From Mucilaginibacter oryzae (lineage in GTDB: Bacteria; Bacteroidota; Bacteroidia; Sphingobacteriales; Sphingobacteriaceae), in assembly GCF_003148845.1 (NCBI RefSeq), contig NZ_QGHA01000019.1, positions 1 to 57,346 on the forward strand: a DNA stretch of 57,346 nucleotides. The letters run 5' to 3'. The translations under genes were made by a program, and so were the position numbers. The notes beneath the pieces are model-generated. The model saw only the letters and a program-made list of their open reading frames with translations. It ran no database searches and was not told the origin of the DNA. Positions 17,550 through 25,972 of this stretch are shown piece after piece. How positions within the stretch are numbered: position 1 is the stretch's first letter; each line of letters starts with the position of its first letter.

Positions 17550-18377
17550 TCAATCCTCCATTTCACTGGCCAGTGCAATCTCTCTTTGATTATCCAACGC
17601 TTCTAAACGTGATACCAGCGCTGCACGCACATCCCGGTAGGCATCTCCGCCTAAAGCTAAACGCAATGGCGCGGGCGAAACTTCAACGCTGTCAATGATA
17701 GCCTGCACTGTTTTATTTACGTTGCCTTTTATCGGGAAACTACCTGCTGCTATGGCCCTGCGCACATCACCGGCGGGGGTTTTATCATAGGCTTCCATTA
17801 CCGGGGCGGTAACCATTCCGGCAGCAAAAGATGTTTTATGCGCTCCCGGCTCAACAATGGTTACGCCGATATTTAGCGGGGCTACCTCTTTGGCCAGTGT
17901 ATCGCAAAAACCTTCAACAGCCCATTTAGTGGTGTGATAAAAGCTGAAGTTTGGATAGGTGGTTTGCCCTCCTGCTGATGATAGCTGCAGGATGCGTCCA
18001 CTGCCCTGTTCCCGTAAATGCGGAAGCGCTGCCCTGATCACCTGTATCGATCCTATAACATTGGTATCTATCTGCTGCCTGATCTGCTCATCGCTTGCTT
18101 CTTCAGCTGCACAAAACAAGGCATAGCCGGCATTATTTACAATCACATCAATTTGGCTAAGATCATCAAAAGCTTTTTTCATTACCTCTTTTATCTGTGC
18201 GCTATCGGTAACATCCAGTTTTGCTACCCATAGGCTGTAGGGATATTTTTGCTTCAGATCATCAAGCTTTCCTACTTTACGTGCAGTGGCAACAACGCGG
18301 TGCCCTTGTTCCAATAATTTTTCTGTTAATATTCGTCCTAAACCGGCAGATGTTCCGGTAATAAACCATGTTTTCAT
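17550..18377 (-). CDS. Short-chain dehydrogenase/reductase
   Basis: A 275-residue classical SDR. The cofactor motif is TGTSAGLG near the N-terminus, NNAGYA follows at about 83, and the catalytic set is the Ser in LQLSSAGG with YHTTK (Tyr-x-x-x-Lys intact). The pattern WFITGTSAGLGRILTEKLLEQGHRV and VEPGAHKTSFA is that of SDRs annotated as oxidoreductases of unknown substrate. The ATG at 18377 gives the standard N-terminus. The AraC-type regulator gene lies immediately upstream on the same strand, which suggests that it controls this gene. Confidence 0.88.
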   Translation of the reverse strand: MKTWFITGTSAGLGRILTEKLLEQGHRVVATARKVGKLDDLKQKYPYSLWVAKLDVTDSAQIKEVMKKAFDDLSQIDVIVNNAGYALFCAAEEASDEQIRQQIDTNVIGSIQVIRAALPHLREQGSGRILQLSSAGGQTTYPNFSFYHTTKWAVEGFCDTLAKEVAPLNIGVTIVEPGAHKTSFAAGMVTAPVMEAYDKTPAGDVRRAIAAGSFPIKGNVNKTVQAIIDSVEVSPAPLRLALGGDAYRDVRAALVSRLEALDNQREIALASEMED

Positions 18378-18460
18378 AATATGATGTTTATTAATGATAA
18401 CAAAGTTACCGGCCGTTACCGGTTTAAGACCGACGGTATTCAAACCAATACCGGCACAAA

Positions 18461-19360
18461 TCAAACCATTTGCCGTAAAGCCGAGGGCTTTTGACCGGTA
18501 GCTTTCCTGAAAGCTTTTGCAAAATGGGTAGGATCATCAAAACCCAAACTCCCGCTGATCTGGCTTACCGACCAATTGGAGTGCATCAATAAAGCCTGCG
18601 CCTCCTGCATTATCCTTTCGGTAATAAACTGTGTAGTGGTTTTACCTGTTATCTCTTTCAGCGCGCGGTTTAAATAATTGATATGTACCGCAAGTTTATC
18701 GGCAAAAGCCTGCGGCGAACGCATTGTAAGTTTTTGAAACGGATTCACTATCGGAAACTGGTCGTTTAATAATAATTTAAAAGACGCAGTTAATCTTTCA
18801 GCCGCGGTTTGGTTATGATTTACCGGAGCCGGTTTTAGTTTGAAGGCGGTGTGGATGCACTCCAGCATATATAAAAACAATAACTGATACTTGTGCTCAT
18901 AGTTGGATGCCTGCTCGGTTATCATTTTTTGAAAAAGCATTTCAAAGGTCGCTTTATCTTCTTCATTAAGTTTCAAAAAAGAGTAGCCGGCATCGTTAAA
19001 TACAGCCAGATTTGCCGGACGGAGATAGGTATGTAAGGGCAAAAAGTCTCCGGTAAACATACAGCTGTAACCATTGCAGCCCCCGCTGTGAATTTGCCAG
19101 CGGTAAGGCGTTTCGCGGTTAGTAAATACCAGCACACAGTCGCCGGGTTCTATTTGGTACGTTTTTTCGCGGTAATAGTAGGTGGCGTCACCGGTAATGA
19201 GCGAGATCTTATAAAAATCCTTACGACTGTAAACTGCCGTAGCCGCCAGGCTCTCGTCCGAAAACTCATGCAGACGGATGGCGGCAAAATTCCCGCCGTT
19301 TAAAGAACCGCTATCAGGCGGGGTGTTCACATAATCGGCTAAAGTTTGTTGCTGTACCAT
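18461..19360 (-). CDS. AraC-family transcriptional regulator
   Basis: A 299-residue regulator with an N-terminal cupin-like sensing domain (YQIEPGDCVLVFTNRETPYRW) and a C-terminal pair of helix-turn-helix motifs (ITERIMQEAQALLMHSNWSVSQISGSLGFDDPTHFAKAFRKATGQKPSALR), the standard AraC/XylS signature. It is upstream of the SDR gene on the same strand, with 83 bases between them. The inducer is not predictable. The ATG at 19360 is preferred to the TTG at 19366. Confidence 0.9.
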   Translation of the reverse strand: MVQQQTLADYVNTPPDSGSLNGGNFAAIRLHEFSDESLAATAVYSRKDFYKISLITGDATYYYREKTYQIEPGDCVLVFTNRETPYRWQIHSGGCNGYSCMFTGDFLPLHTYLRPANLAVFNDAGYSFLKLNEEDKATFEMLFQKMITEQASNYEHKYQLLFLYMLECIHTAFKLKPAPVNHNQTAAERLTASFKLLLNDQFPIVNPFQKLTMRSPQAFADKLAVHINYLNRALKEITGKTTTQFITERIMQEAQALLMHSNWSVSQISGSLGFDDPTHFAKAFRKATGQKPSALRQMV

Positions 19361-19503
19361 AAACAAAGTTAATCAACCTGTTAAAGGCAAAAATGTTCGG
19401 CTTGTAAAAATCAATTCTATAACTCAGTTAAAAAAATGATGCGATGATGCAACTTTCCGCCCCGGTGCGGCGTCTAATTTGAAACACCACTAAAACAATT
19501 ATC

Positions 19504-20247
19504 ATGAAATCGATTTCAAAAATATTATTGGCCGCCGTTATGGCAGCGGGAACAGTGAGCCACGGTGTGGCAAAACCATCGCATGCAATTATTAAACATA
19601 CCGATCAAACCACGCAGGATCGCCATTTATCCGGCTTCAGCGCAATCGACCTGGCGGGTTCGTTTGATGTGTACTACACCCAGGGTTCAAACGAATCGGT
19701 AAAGGTAGAGGCCCCATCGGATGTGATCGACAAGATCATTACCGAAGTTGATGGCGGAGTGCTGAAAATTTACAGTAAAAAAGGTACCAACTGGGATAAC
19801 TGGAGTTGGGGCAAAAACCGTAAAATGGTAGTTCATGTTGTATCAAAAGATATGACCAGCATTAACGTAGCCGGTTCGGGTGATGTTTATTTCAGGGAGG
19901 GGATCAGCACCAACTCGTTAAAATTAAGGGTAGTTGGTTCGGGCGATATGCTGGGCAAGGTAACGGTTAAAAACCTGGAAAGCAGCATTTCCGGCTCGGG
20001 CGATATGAAACTTTCGGGCCGTGCCGATAACTCATTGGTGAGGGTTGTAGGTTCGGGCGATTTTACCGCGCGAGACCTGGTAACTGTTAATACCCAGGTT
20101 TCGATAGCCGGTTCGGGCGATGCCGTGATCAACGCCAGCAATAAAATTGATGCATCGGTAAGCGGATCGGGCGATGTGCATTATACCGGCGGCGCGAGGA
20201 ATATCTCTACTTCAAAAGCGGGTAGTGGGGATATTGAGCGGATATAA
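19504..20247 (+). CDS. Head-GIN domain (DUF2807) secreted protein
   Basis: A 247-residue exported protein with a signal peptide (about 1-23). The mature protein begins RHLSGFSAIDLAGSFDVYYTQG and consists of a right-handed repeat in which GSGD recurs every ~18-20 residues (AGSGDVYF, VGSGDMLG, SGSGDMKL, VGSGDFTA, AGSGDAVI, SGSGDVHY, AGSGDIER). This is the putative auto-adhesin family PF10988, common in Bacteroidetes and usually surface-exposed or periplasmic. Its original terminator has probably been pushed ~1 kb downstream by the insertion that follows. Confidence 0.88.
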   Translation: MKSISKILLAAVMAAGTVSHGVAKPSHAIIKHTDQTTQDRHLSGFSAIDLAGSFDVYYTQGSNESVKVEAPSDVIDKIITEVDGGVLKIYSKKGTNWDNWSWGKNRKMVVHVVSKDMTSINVAGSGDVYFREGISTNSLKLRVVGSGDMLGKVTVKNLESSISGSGDMKLSGRADNSLVRVVGSGDFTARDLVTVNTQVSIAGSGDAVINASNKIDASVSGSGDVHYTGGARNISTSKAGSGDIERI

Positions 20248-20315
20248 AACCTCACCTAAACCCTCTCCGGAGGGCACTAACATACAAATTTACACCGGGA
20301 AGGTGAAAAAGTGGT

Positions 20316-20738
20316 TTAATGGCATTTTAGCAAAGGGTAAACTGATTTTAAAATTTCAATCAAATAATAAACAGAAGCAACGACTGAAGCTATTACGAGA
20401 TAACCCGTTAAGCGATTCAAAGTATCTGTCTGTTCGCGTTGGTAAATTATGGTTGTTTCGTCTAAAATCCTTCGAGTAGTCTCGTTATCTTGTTGTTGTT
20501 GATACCCTGAATAGTATTTTCCATTCATTGATATTCGACATATATGATTACTGTCGTCATCTATAGTAATTAAACCGTCCTCCTTTAGCTTATCTAAAAT
20601 ACCCTGTACATCAGATTGTGATAATTCAATTTGAAAAGCATCCTTTAAATAAGATTGTATGCCCCCTAAATTCTTAGACCTTGCCCTTAATATAGATAAC
20701 ACTGTATCAAGCTGAAAGTTCAAATCTTTATCATCCAT
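20316..20738 (-). CDS. Unknown protein, winged-helix-like with C-terminal membrane helix
   Basis: A 140-residue protein. Residues 1-70 resemble a winged helix-turn-helix (LDTVLSILRARSKNLGGIQSYLKDAF...QGILDKLKEDGLITIDDDS...ISMNGKYY), the 'recognition plus wing' layout of small regulators. Residues 80-105 are a polar, possibly coiled stretch, and 108-132 form one membrane helix. It lies inside the TIR-bounded element and is the largest gene there. No family name can be given. The tail-anchored arrangement could tether a DNA- or protein-binding domain to the membrane. Confidence 0.6.
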   Translation of the reverse strand: MDDKDLNFQLDTVLSILRARSKNLGGIQSYLKDAFQIELSQSDVQGILDKLKEDGLITIDDDSNHICRISMNGKYYSGYQQQQDNETTRRILDETTIIYQREQTDTLNRLTGYLVIASVVASVYYLIEILKSVYPLLKCH

Positions 20739-20811
20739 ATAGCCTAATTATAGGCCTTAAATCTACATATTTATAAGGTTTAATTTACACCTAATAGTGT
20801 AAATTTGGGGT

Positions 20812-21108
20812 ATGAATTACAAAGAAGCAAAAGACAAGTTAGATAACGCAGACGTTAAAGTTGGTTATTCTTACGGTACTGGAAATGGGTTTACAGCAGG
20901 GGCAAATACTATAGATAGAATATTAATATCTACGCCAATAGATATGGATTTTATCATATCTGATATATTGGTAGGTAAATCAAATGAAGATGCTTTAAAG
21001 ATGCATGGAATATTTGAAAGCGAAGACCTGGAAGTGTTATTAGTTACTTATCTTGATTCGGGAGAGCGTGAATGGATAACGCTACAAAATTATTTGGATC
21101 GTTCATAA
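20812..21108 (+). CDS. Unknown small acidic protein
   Basis: A 98-residue soluble acidic protein (MNYKEAKDKLDNADVKVGYS at the start, ending NYLDRS) inside the TIR-bounded element. A perfect TAAATTTG box (20800-20807) sits 4 bases before the ATG and repeats 11 bases of the TIR (GTGTAAATTTG). The gene overlaps the convergent small gene on the other strand by 65 bases. No family is recognised; codon use is more AT-rich than in the neighbours outside the element. Confidence 0.55.
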   Translation: MNYKEAKDKLDNADVKVGYSYGTGNGFTAGANTIDRILISTPIDMDFIISDILVGKSNEDALKMHGIFESEDLEVLLVTYLDSGEREWITLQNYLDRS

Positions 21109-21271
21109 TTTTGGATAAATCTAATCCTATTGAATAACGACCTTTGTCAAACCATCCCCCTTGCAATCCACTTGAAAGATTGTATTTGGTAGATATGGTT
21201 TTAAGAAGATTATTTACCTCGTGAATATCGGTTCTAAAGTTATCCAAATCATATATCTTGTGAGCTTCCAT
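21044..21271 (-). CDS. Unknown small protein, convergent with the previous gene
   Basis: A 75-residue acidic protein (MEAHKIYDLDNFRTDIHEVN...) inside the TIR-bounded element, reading towards its centre. A TACCTTTA box lies just upstream of the ATG next to the right TIR. Its 3' end overlaps the convergent 98-residue gene. It has a plausible composition, but no family is recognised and it could be a chance frame. Confidence 0.45.
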   Translation of the reverse strand: MEAHKIYDLDNFRTDIHEVNNLLKTISTKYNLSSGLQGGWFDKGRYSIGLDLSKIMNDPNNFVALSIHALPNQDK

Positions 21272-21330
21272 ACCCTAAAGGTAGTGTAAATTTGTATGTT
21301 AGCGCCCTCCGGAGGAGAGGACTTTAAAAA

Positions 21331-21360
21331 GCGACATTGTATAAAAGCAATGTCGCTTTT
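21331..21360 (+). terminator. Terminator, probably original to the DUF2807 gene
   Basis: GCGACATTG (21331-21339) pairs with CAATGTCGC (21348-21356) and is followed by a short T-run, with an A-run before it. If the insertion at 20273-21306 is removed, this hairpin lies about 90 bases after the DUF2807 stop codon. Confidence 0.7.
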
Positions 21361-21361
21361 A

Positions 21362-21469
21362 GCTTGTGGTCGGTGTTTTCACCGCACCACTTTCGGGACA
21401 TTATGCAGTCGTTTCAATTAGTGTTATCTCTTTAGATCATGTGGTACGGTGAAAACACCGACCACAGGC
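21362..21469. repeat. 108-bp inverted-repeat element, copy A
   Basis: A 20-base perfect arm, TGTGGTCGGTGTTTTCACCG (21365-21384), pairs with 21447-21466, and outer bases extend the match. The interior carries CACTTTCGGG, AATTAGTGT and CTTTAGATCATG. A second complete copy in reverse orientation lies at 54325-54431 and a solo arm at 32762-32782. It is MITE- or REP-like, with no coding capacity. Confidence 0.85.
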
Positions 21470-21476
21470 CGGAACA

Positions 21477-21513
21477 AAAGATTCCTGTCAGAACTAACTG
21501 GCAGGGATCTTTT
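21477..21513 (-). terminator. Terminator for the DUF2490 gene
   Basis: AAAAGATTCCTG (21477-21488) pairs with CAGGGATCTTTT (21502-21513) with one mismatch. On the minus strand the stem is followed by T-rich sequence. It lies 28 bases past the stop of the DUF2490 gene. Confidence 0.65.
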
Positions 21514-21541
21514 ATTGGTTTGATAAGAACCACAAAGCTTC

Positions 21542-22267
21542 TTAAAACCTCGTATAAAAAGCCAACTGCGCCACGTGGTTTACCACGTAAGCATCGGCCT
21601 GTTTAATATATTGGTTTAAGTAACCGGCCTCGGCATCAAAGGCTTTGCTGAAACGGTAACCCACCGCTACATAGGCCCGGTTCTGATCAAAAAAGTGTTT
21701 ATTTACTTTGTTTTTGTTCTGCACGTTTACAAAAGCCTCGTTTTGCAGGGCAAGGAACGTTCCTTCGGTAAACACATCCGAATCCGGTTTCATCGGGATC
21801 ACGGCACGGGCGAAATACCGGAAACGCTGGGCAAAATAATTATCATTTTTTCCGTTGGCGGTATTGCCTAAAAAGCGCTGCTCCAATCTTAGCCGGTGAG
21901 ACAATGCGGTGTGTTTGCCAACTTTATGCGTGTACGTATACTGTTGCCAGATACGGTGTTCGGGCCTGAAAGTTGTTTCGTTTGCAGGGGTACGGCCATA
22001 GGTAGCTATGTAGGCATAACCCAAAGCGCCCACTTTGTTTTTAGCGAAATAGTAATTAGCCGATGGGCGCAGCAAAATATGTTTGAGATAGCTCACCTCA
22101 TCGTGCGAGCGCAACTGCCCATCAAACGAATAGCCCCAATGCTCAGATAATTTGTGGCTGTGAAAAATAGCCGCCCAGCCCGAAAACTGATTGTCTTGTG
22201 CCAGCAGCCTTGCAGGCGCCGCGAGCAACAGTACAATAAAAATTGATAGTTGTTTTTTTAATTGCAT
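21542..22267 (-). CDS. DUF2490 family outer-membrane-like protein
   Basis: A 241-residue exported protein (signal peptide about 1-23, ending LLAQ). The mature part consists of amphipathic beta strands ending in a terminal aromatic (AQLAFYTRF), typical of an outer-membrane barrel. FSGWAAIFHSHKLSEHWGYSFDGQLRSH and RLRLEQRFLG are the DUF2490 pattern. The function is unknown. It is separated from the upstream minus-strand genes by a large palindromic repeat. Confidence 0.82.
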   Translation of the reverse strand: MQLKKQLSIFIVLLLAAPARLLAQDNQFSGWAAIFHSHKLSEHWGYSFDGQLRSHDEVSYLKHILLRPSANYYFAKNKVGALGYAYIATYGRTPANETTFRPEHRIWQQYTYTHKVGKHTALSHRLRLEQRFLGNTANGKNDNYFAQRFRYFARAVIPMKPDSDVFTEGTFLALQNEAFVNVQNKNKVNKHFFDQNRAYVAVGYRFSKAFDAEAGYLNQYIKQADAYVVNHVAQLAFYTRF

Positions 22268-22373
22268 GGATGATGTATATGTTTTATAAAGGTTAACATT
22301 TGCTATTTATTGAATAAGCCGGCACACCATAAAAGTCTGTCGTTCTTAACATAAAAATCGTGCGGCCTAATTT

Positions 22374-22475
22374 GTCATCCTGAACGATAGTGAAGAATCT
22401 TCTACCCCATGCAAAGCCGCTGTGCATGGCCGCTTTACAAGTCGCAGAAGATTCTTCACTATCGTTCAGAATGAC
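22374..22475. repeat. 102-bp palindromic repeat
   Basis: The 30-base arms at 22374-22403 and 22446-22475 are inverse with a single mismatch (core AACGATAGTGAAGAATCTTC). An inner hairpin CCATGCA/TGCATGG sits in the loop. It is the GTCATCCTGA...AGAATCTTCT interspersed type of Bacteroidetes. It fills most of the 276-base gap between two minus-strand genes and could act as a terminator on either strand. Confidence 0.85.
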
Positions 22476-22543
22476 AGTTTTTTAAATTGTTATGGGTTAG
22501 TTGACAGGCAACAGCTCACCAAATCAACTCAATCAACCATTCA

Positions 22544-23569
22544 CTATTCTTTAAACCTTACCAGGGTACGCCTGCCCAGATCAACCGTTACCCTGAAGGC
22601 TTCCTGGTTACTGCTGTAGCCCGGCGTCTGGTGCAGGCTTAATATAAACTGGCCTTTTACACGTTTGTATAAAAACGGCGTATAAATAATATCGAGGCGG
22701 TTGTAGGTTTTCTTTTCAAAAAAGGCGTCGCCATAAATAATATGGCTACCCTGCCCTTTGTAAAACTCGTCGAACAAGGCAAAGCGCTTCCAGCTTAAGT
22801 AAGCGTTGGCTACAAACCCCTTAGGCGTCTGGAAATTATCAACACCACGCACCCGCTCGAACGACATCATGCCGCCCGCCTCAATAGATAACGAATCTAA
22901 AATGGTTTTATGACTGAGGTCTAAACCTAATCTGATCTGTCCGCCGCCATTATCCTGTATATGGTCGTTAGGCAGCAGTACTTCGGCGCCGGCATCGTGC
23001 ATCAGCAAAAAGTAATGGCTTACATAAAATGGCCCTGTAAGGCTTGGCCTGTATTTACCCGAGAAACCGAACAGGAACTGCTCGCGGTCGGTAACCGTTT
23101 GGCGGCTTACCCAGTCAATCCAGGCGGTTTCGGTAAAATGCGCGTTATGGAAACGGGTTAACAACCCTTCCACATTGGGGCGGTAATAACGCAGGGTATC
23201 ATTTAATAAAGCACGCGGGTAATCGTCAAGCAAACCTTCCCTCGGGAAAGCACCGGCATTAAACAACCAGTTTTTACCGGTAAAGCTGTAGTAAGCTACC
23301 GGGTTCACTTTTAAAAAGTATGGTTTCGCCCCAAACTCGTGGATACCGTTGGCACCTACTATAAAGTGGTTCATACTATCCAGGTTCAAACCCAGATCAA
23401 GCGTAGTCCGCACGCCCGAATAGGTACGCGAGCGGGCCACAAAATCCTTGTACTCGCGGTTGTCCATAAAACCGAGCGCGTTGAAATGTATATCAAGGCT
23501 TCCCTGCGCAAGGGCGGCGGTTGTGGTTATAATCGAAAAAAAGGCTAAAAGGTATATCCGTTTAAACAT
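22544..23569 (-). CDS. Putative outer-membrane barrel protein
   Basis: A 341-residue exported protein (signal peptide 1-21, ALAQ) with alternating polar and hydrophobic strands throughout and an aromatic-rich composition (HFIVGANGIHEFGAKPYFLKVNPVAYYSFTG). This resembles a porin-like barrel, but no named family is recognised. It begins 10 bases after the stop of the upstream GT39 gene, so the two are probably one operon; that suggests a link to envelope glycosylation without showing it. Confidence 0.65.
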   Translation of the reverse strand: MFKRIYLLAFFSIITTTAALAQGSLDIHFNALGFMDNREYKDFVARSRTYSGVRTTLDLGLNLDSMNHFIVGANGIHEFGAKPYFLKVNPVAYYSFTGKNWLFNAGAFPREGLLDDYPRALLNDTLRYYRPNVEGLLTRFHNAHFTETAWIDWVSRQTVTDREQFLFGFSGKYRPSLTGPFYVSHYFLLMHDAGAEVLLPNDHIQDNGGGQIRLGLDLSHKTILDSLSIEAGGMMSFERVRGVDNFQTPKGFVANAYLSWKRFALFDEFYKGQGSHIIYGDAFFEKKTYNRLDIIYTPFLYKRVKGQFILSLHQTPGYSSNQEAFRVTVDLGRRTLVRFKE

Positions 23570-23579
23570 AATTATGGTA

Positions 23580-25304
23580 TTATTCTACTGTAATATTGAT
23601 GATCTTGTTATTGCGGCCGCCAACAAAGGGTTCGGTACGGATAGAGAAGATCAATTCGTATCTGCCCGGTTGTTTAGGCACGGTTACATTAAATTTAAAG
23701 TGACCGGTTTCACCGGCTTTTAGTGCGATACGGTTAAAAGTGCTGTCGGCTTGCTGCTGGCTCACCTGGTCTAACTTTTTAAAAATACAGGCTTCGAGGA
23801 ATACCTTATGCTTTACATTATGGTTGCTGAAACTGATAGGGAAAGCGTAGGGGTTTGTAAACGCCAGATTAAAAGTTTTATTTGCCCCCGGTGCCATTAC
23901 CTCTTTATAGGACGGCACCTGGAAATCTATTTTCTGATAGGTACGGATATCGTCAACCCAACCCATATACCATTTTCCGGCATCAATTTTTAACGAATCG
24001 TTAGTTACGCCGTTCATAGGCACGTCCGCGCTAACAACATAAGCCCGTTTGTGTTGCAGGCTGTCTTCAATCGGCCAGATATCATATTGGGTACGGCGAT
24101 AATAACGCGCGTCGTAATCAAAGCCTTTGGTGGTATTGTTATAAAAATTGTATTTGGATGGATTCTGGAATCCCTCATTAAAAATCACGTAATTATCGCC
24201 CGCTTTTTCGCGGATGAGTTTGGCCCATTCTTTAAAACCAAAAAAGCTCCTTACCGCATCCACTTTTAATAAAGGCGGGAAAGCGATAATGATGCATACG
24301 CGAAGGATCACGATCATGACCACGTTAATGATGGCCAGGCGGTTAAACCAGGCCGGTTTTATACCCGATTGTGCAAAACTGATGAGCACTATCATAGATA
24401 AGGGCACATAGGCAATCAGTGTCCAGTGCAGTTGTACCTCACCTTTAAACGAGGTAAGGAAAAAGAAAGCCAATATCCCGATAGCGTTTACCTTTAGGGT
24501 GCGGGTAAACAAATCCTGCGATTTAGCTTTAAATCCCTTATAAAACAACAACCAACCAATCAGCGGACCAGCCATTAACAGTTGGCCCAGCGGATAAATA
24601 TAGGTATACTCAAAGTTATACGCCTCGGCCGATCGCTCGGACAAGTGGTAACTTAATGAAGGGAAACCATGGTTAGCCTGCCAGATAATATGCGGCGCGT
24701 ACAACACCAAAGCCAGCAACACAATGGCATAAAACGACCCGCGTTTTAATAATTTGACATTAGCAGCGAGCGTAAAAACAACCAATAATATACCATGGTA
24801 CTTGCTGTAAAGCAAACAGGCCACCACCACACCAAGTATCAAGGCCAGTTTAAAGCTATCTTTTTCAATGTATTGCTGATAGCAATAAAAGAACAAAACG
24901 GTAAAAAACAGCAGGGGCGCATCGGGCGTGGTAGTGAAACCGTAGATATGAAATACAAATATCCCCGAAATCACCAAAATAAAGTTAATGGCGTTAACCC
25001 GGTAACGCTTAAGCATTACCCACATCAGGTACAATGACACGGTTGTGGAGATAACCGTACAAAGCCTGGCCCCAAACTCATTATGCAGCAAACTATAACC
25101 GGCTTTCATGTAAACAGCCACCATGGGCGGATGGTCATAGTAACCCCAATCTAAAAAGCGCGAATAAACCCAGTAATAGGCCTCATCAGCATGAATTTCG
25201 AGGGTAAAAGCCTGAACCGCGTTTAACAAGGCCCACAGCAACAAAAAGTAAACGATAAACCTGTTTTGTTTTACTGCCGCGCTATTTAAAGAGGTATCCT
25301 GCAT
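23580..25304 (-). CDS. GT39-type membrane glycosyltransferase
   Basis: A 574-residue integral membrane protein of the ArnT/PMT-like GT-C group. The first periplasmic loop has the expected acidic/aromatic signature, TLEIHADEAYYWVYSR followed by YYDHPPMVA (DE and DHPP, equivalents of the ArnT catalytic acid and DxPP). About ten membrane helices follow, then a ~180-residue soluble C-terminal domain rich in beta strands (AFPISFSNHNVKHKVFLEACIFK...RYELIFSIRTEPFVGGRNN). An upstream in-frame ATG at 25421 would add a 39-residue tail without homology. This protein is unlike the other GT39 gene at 5.2 kb in its extra soluble domain. Confidence 0.82.
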   Translation of the reverse strand: MQDTSLNSAAVKQNRFIVYFLLLWALLNAVQAFTLEIHADEAYYWVYSRFLDWGYYDHPPMVAVYMKAGYSLLHNEFGARLCTVISTTVSLYLMWVMLKRYRVNAINFILVISGIFVFHIYGFTTTPDAPLLFFTVLFFYCYQQYIEKDSFKLALILGVVVACLLYSKYHGILLVVFTLAANVKLLKRGSFYAIVLLALVLYAPHIIWQANHGFPSLSYHLSERSAEAYNFEYTYIYPLGQLLMAGPLIGWLLFYKGFKAKSQDLFTRTLKVNAIGILAFFFLTSFKGEVQLHWTLIAYVPLSMIVLISFAQSGIKPAWFNRLAIINVVMIVILRVCIIIAFPPLLKVDAVRSFFGFKEWAKLIREKAGDNYVIFNEGFQNPSKYNFYNNTTKGFDYDARYYRRTQYDIWPIEDSLQHKRAYVVSADVPMNGVTNDSLKIDAGKWYMGWVDDIRTYQKIDFQVPSYKEVMAPGANKTFNLAFTNPYAFPISFSNHNVKHKVFLEACIFKKLDQVSQQQADSTFNRIALKAGETGHFKFNVTVPKQPGRYELIFSIRTEPFVGGRNNKIINITVE

Positions 25305-25451
25305 CAAATGGATAAGTAATGAATGGGCAAAGGTATGATAAAAGATATAAGGCTTAAAGCCCGGCCCTGTAGTGATGTGATAATTTGACGAAATAATACC
25401 ACAATCTTCATAATTTAGCAAGGCCCCGGGGCTTTACTACAATACTTAACC

Positions 25452-25922
25452 ATGAAACAGGAATTTGAGGTTATCAAAAAACCGCGCTTAATGCTGCTGA
25501 GCATCATTGAACCTTTAACAATCCAACAACTAAACCACATTCCAACCGGCTTTAACAATAACCCGATCTGGAACCTGGCACACCTCATTTCCGGGCAGCA
25601 AGGTATTTGCTATACCCGCGCCGGTGTACCTGTTGTTGTTGATGATAAATATTATACCCCCTATCGCCCGGATACTAAACCGCAGGGTTTTGTGAATGCT
25701 GATGACATTGCCCGGGTGAGAGAACTTTTCATCTCCACCATTGATAAACTGGAAGAAGATTACCATGCAGGTATCTTTAGTAATTATCAACCCATGACTA
25801 CCAGGTATGGCGTAACCTTAAGCAATATTGAAGAGGCTATCCGCTTTCTCGCTTTTCACGAGGGCTTGCATTTTGGATATATCATGGCGCTTAAGCGCGT
25901 GGTTTTGGAAGAAACCAAATAA
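25452..25922 (+). CDS. DinB-like superfamily protein
   Basis: A 156-residue four-helix-bundle protein with the DinB/YfiT metal triad in position: the His in WNLAHLISGQQ (about 44) and the two His residues in FHEGLHFGYI (about 138 and 142). Members are metal-dependent transferases or hydrolases, often thiol-transferases, of unknown substrate. It ends convergently with the cfa gene. Confidence 0.85.
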   Translation: MKQEFEVIKKPRLMLLSIIEPLTIQQLNHIPTGFNNNPIWNLAHLISGQQGICYTRAGVPVVVDDKYYTPYRPDTKPQGFVNADDIARVRELFISTIDKLEEDYHAGIFSNYQPMTTRYGVTLSNIEEAIRFLAFHEGLHFGYIMALKRVVLEETK

Positions 25923-25937
25923 TGCCCATAAACAAAC

Positions 25938-25968
25938 GGGGCCGTATCACCATACAGCCCCCTTTTTT
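25938..25968. terminator. Terminator between dinB-like gene and cfa
   Basis: GGGGC-GTAT (25938-25947) pairs with ATAC-GCCCC (25952-25961) with a short bulge, and six T residues follow. It serves the plus-strand DinB gene. Confidence 0.6.
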
Positions 25969-25972
25969 ATGC

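Larger units (their letters stand above)
20273..21306. mobile_element. TIR-bounded 1.03-kb insertion without a known transposase
   Basis: The ends are inverted repeats: a perfect 19-base pair, CTAACATACAAATTTACAC at 20277-20295 and its complement at 21284-21302, extending with one mismatch to 23 bases (GGC outermost). An 8-base CTCCGGAG flanks both ends (20265-20272 and 21307-21314), as expected of a target duplication, although it is itself palindromic. Joining the flanks recreates an uninterrupted dispersed palindrome like those at 53524-53601 and 35849-35927, so the element landed in a repeat. It carries three small genes and nothing resembling a DDE, serine or tyrosine recombinase, so it would move only with help in trans. 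Confidence 0.7.

Noticed and set aside
20174..20479. 101-residue plus-strand frame at the end of the DUF2807 gene and left TIR
   Set aside because: Starts inside a known gene in another frame and runs through the TIR; no homology pattern.
20273..21306. Toxin-antitoxin reading of the three small genes
   Set aside because: Gene orientation is convergent or divergent instead of a small operon pair, and neither protein shows a toxin or antitoxin motif.
22374..22475. Possible CRISPR-like unit
   Set aside because: A single palindrome with no regular repeat-spacer series; no CRISPR array was found anywhere in the window.
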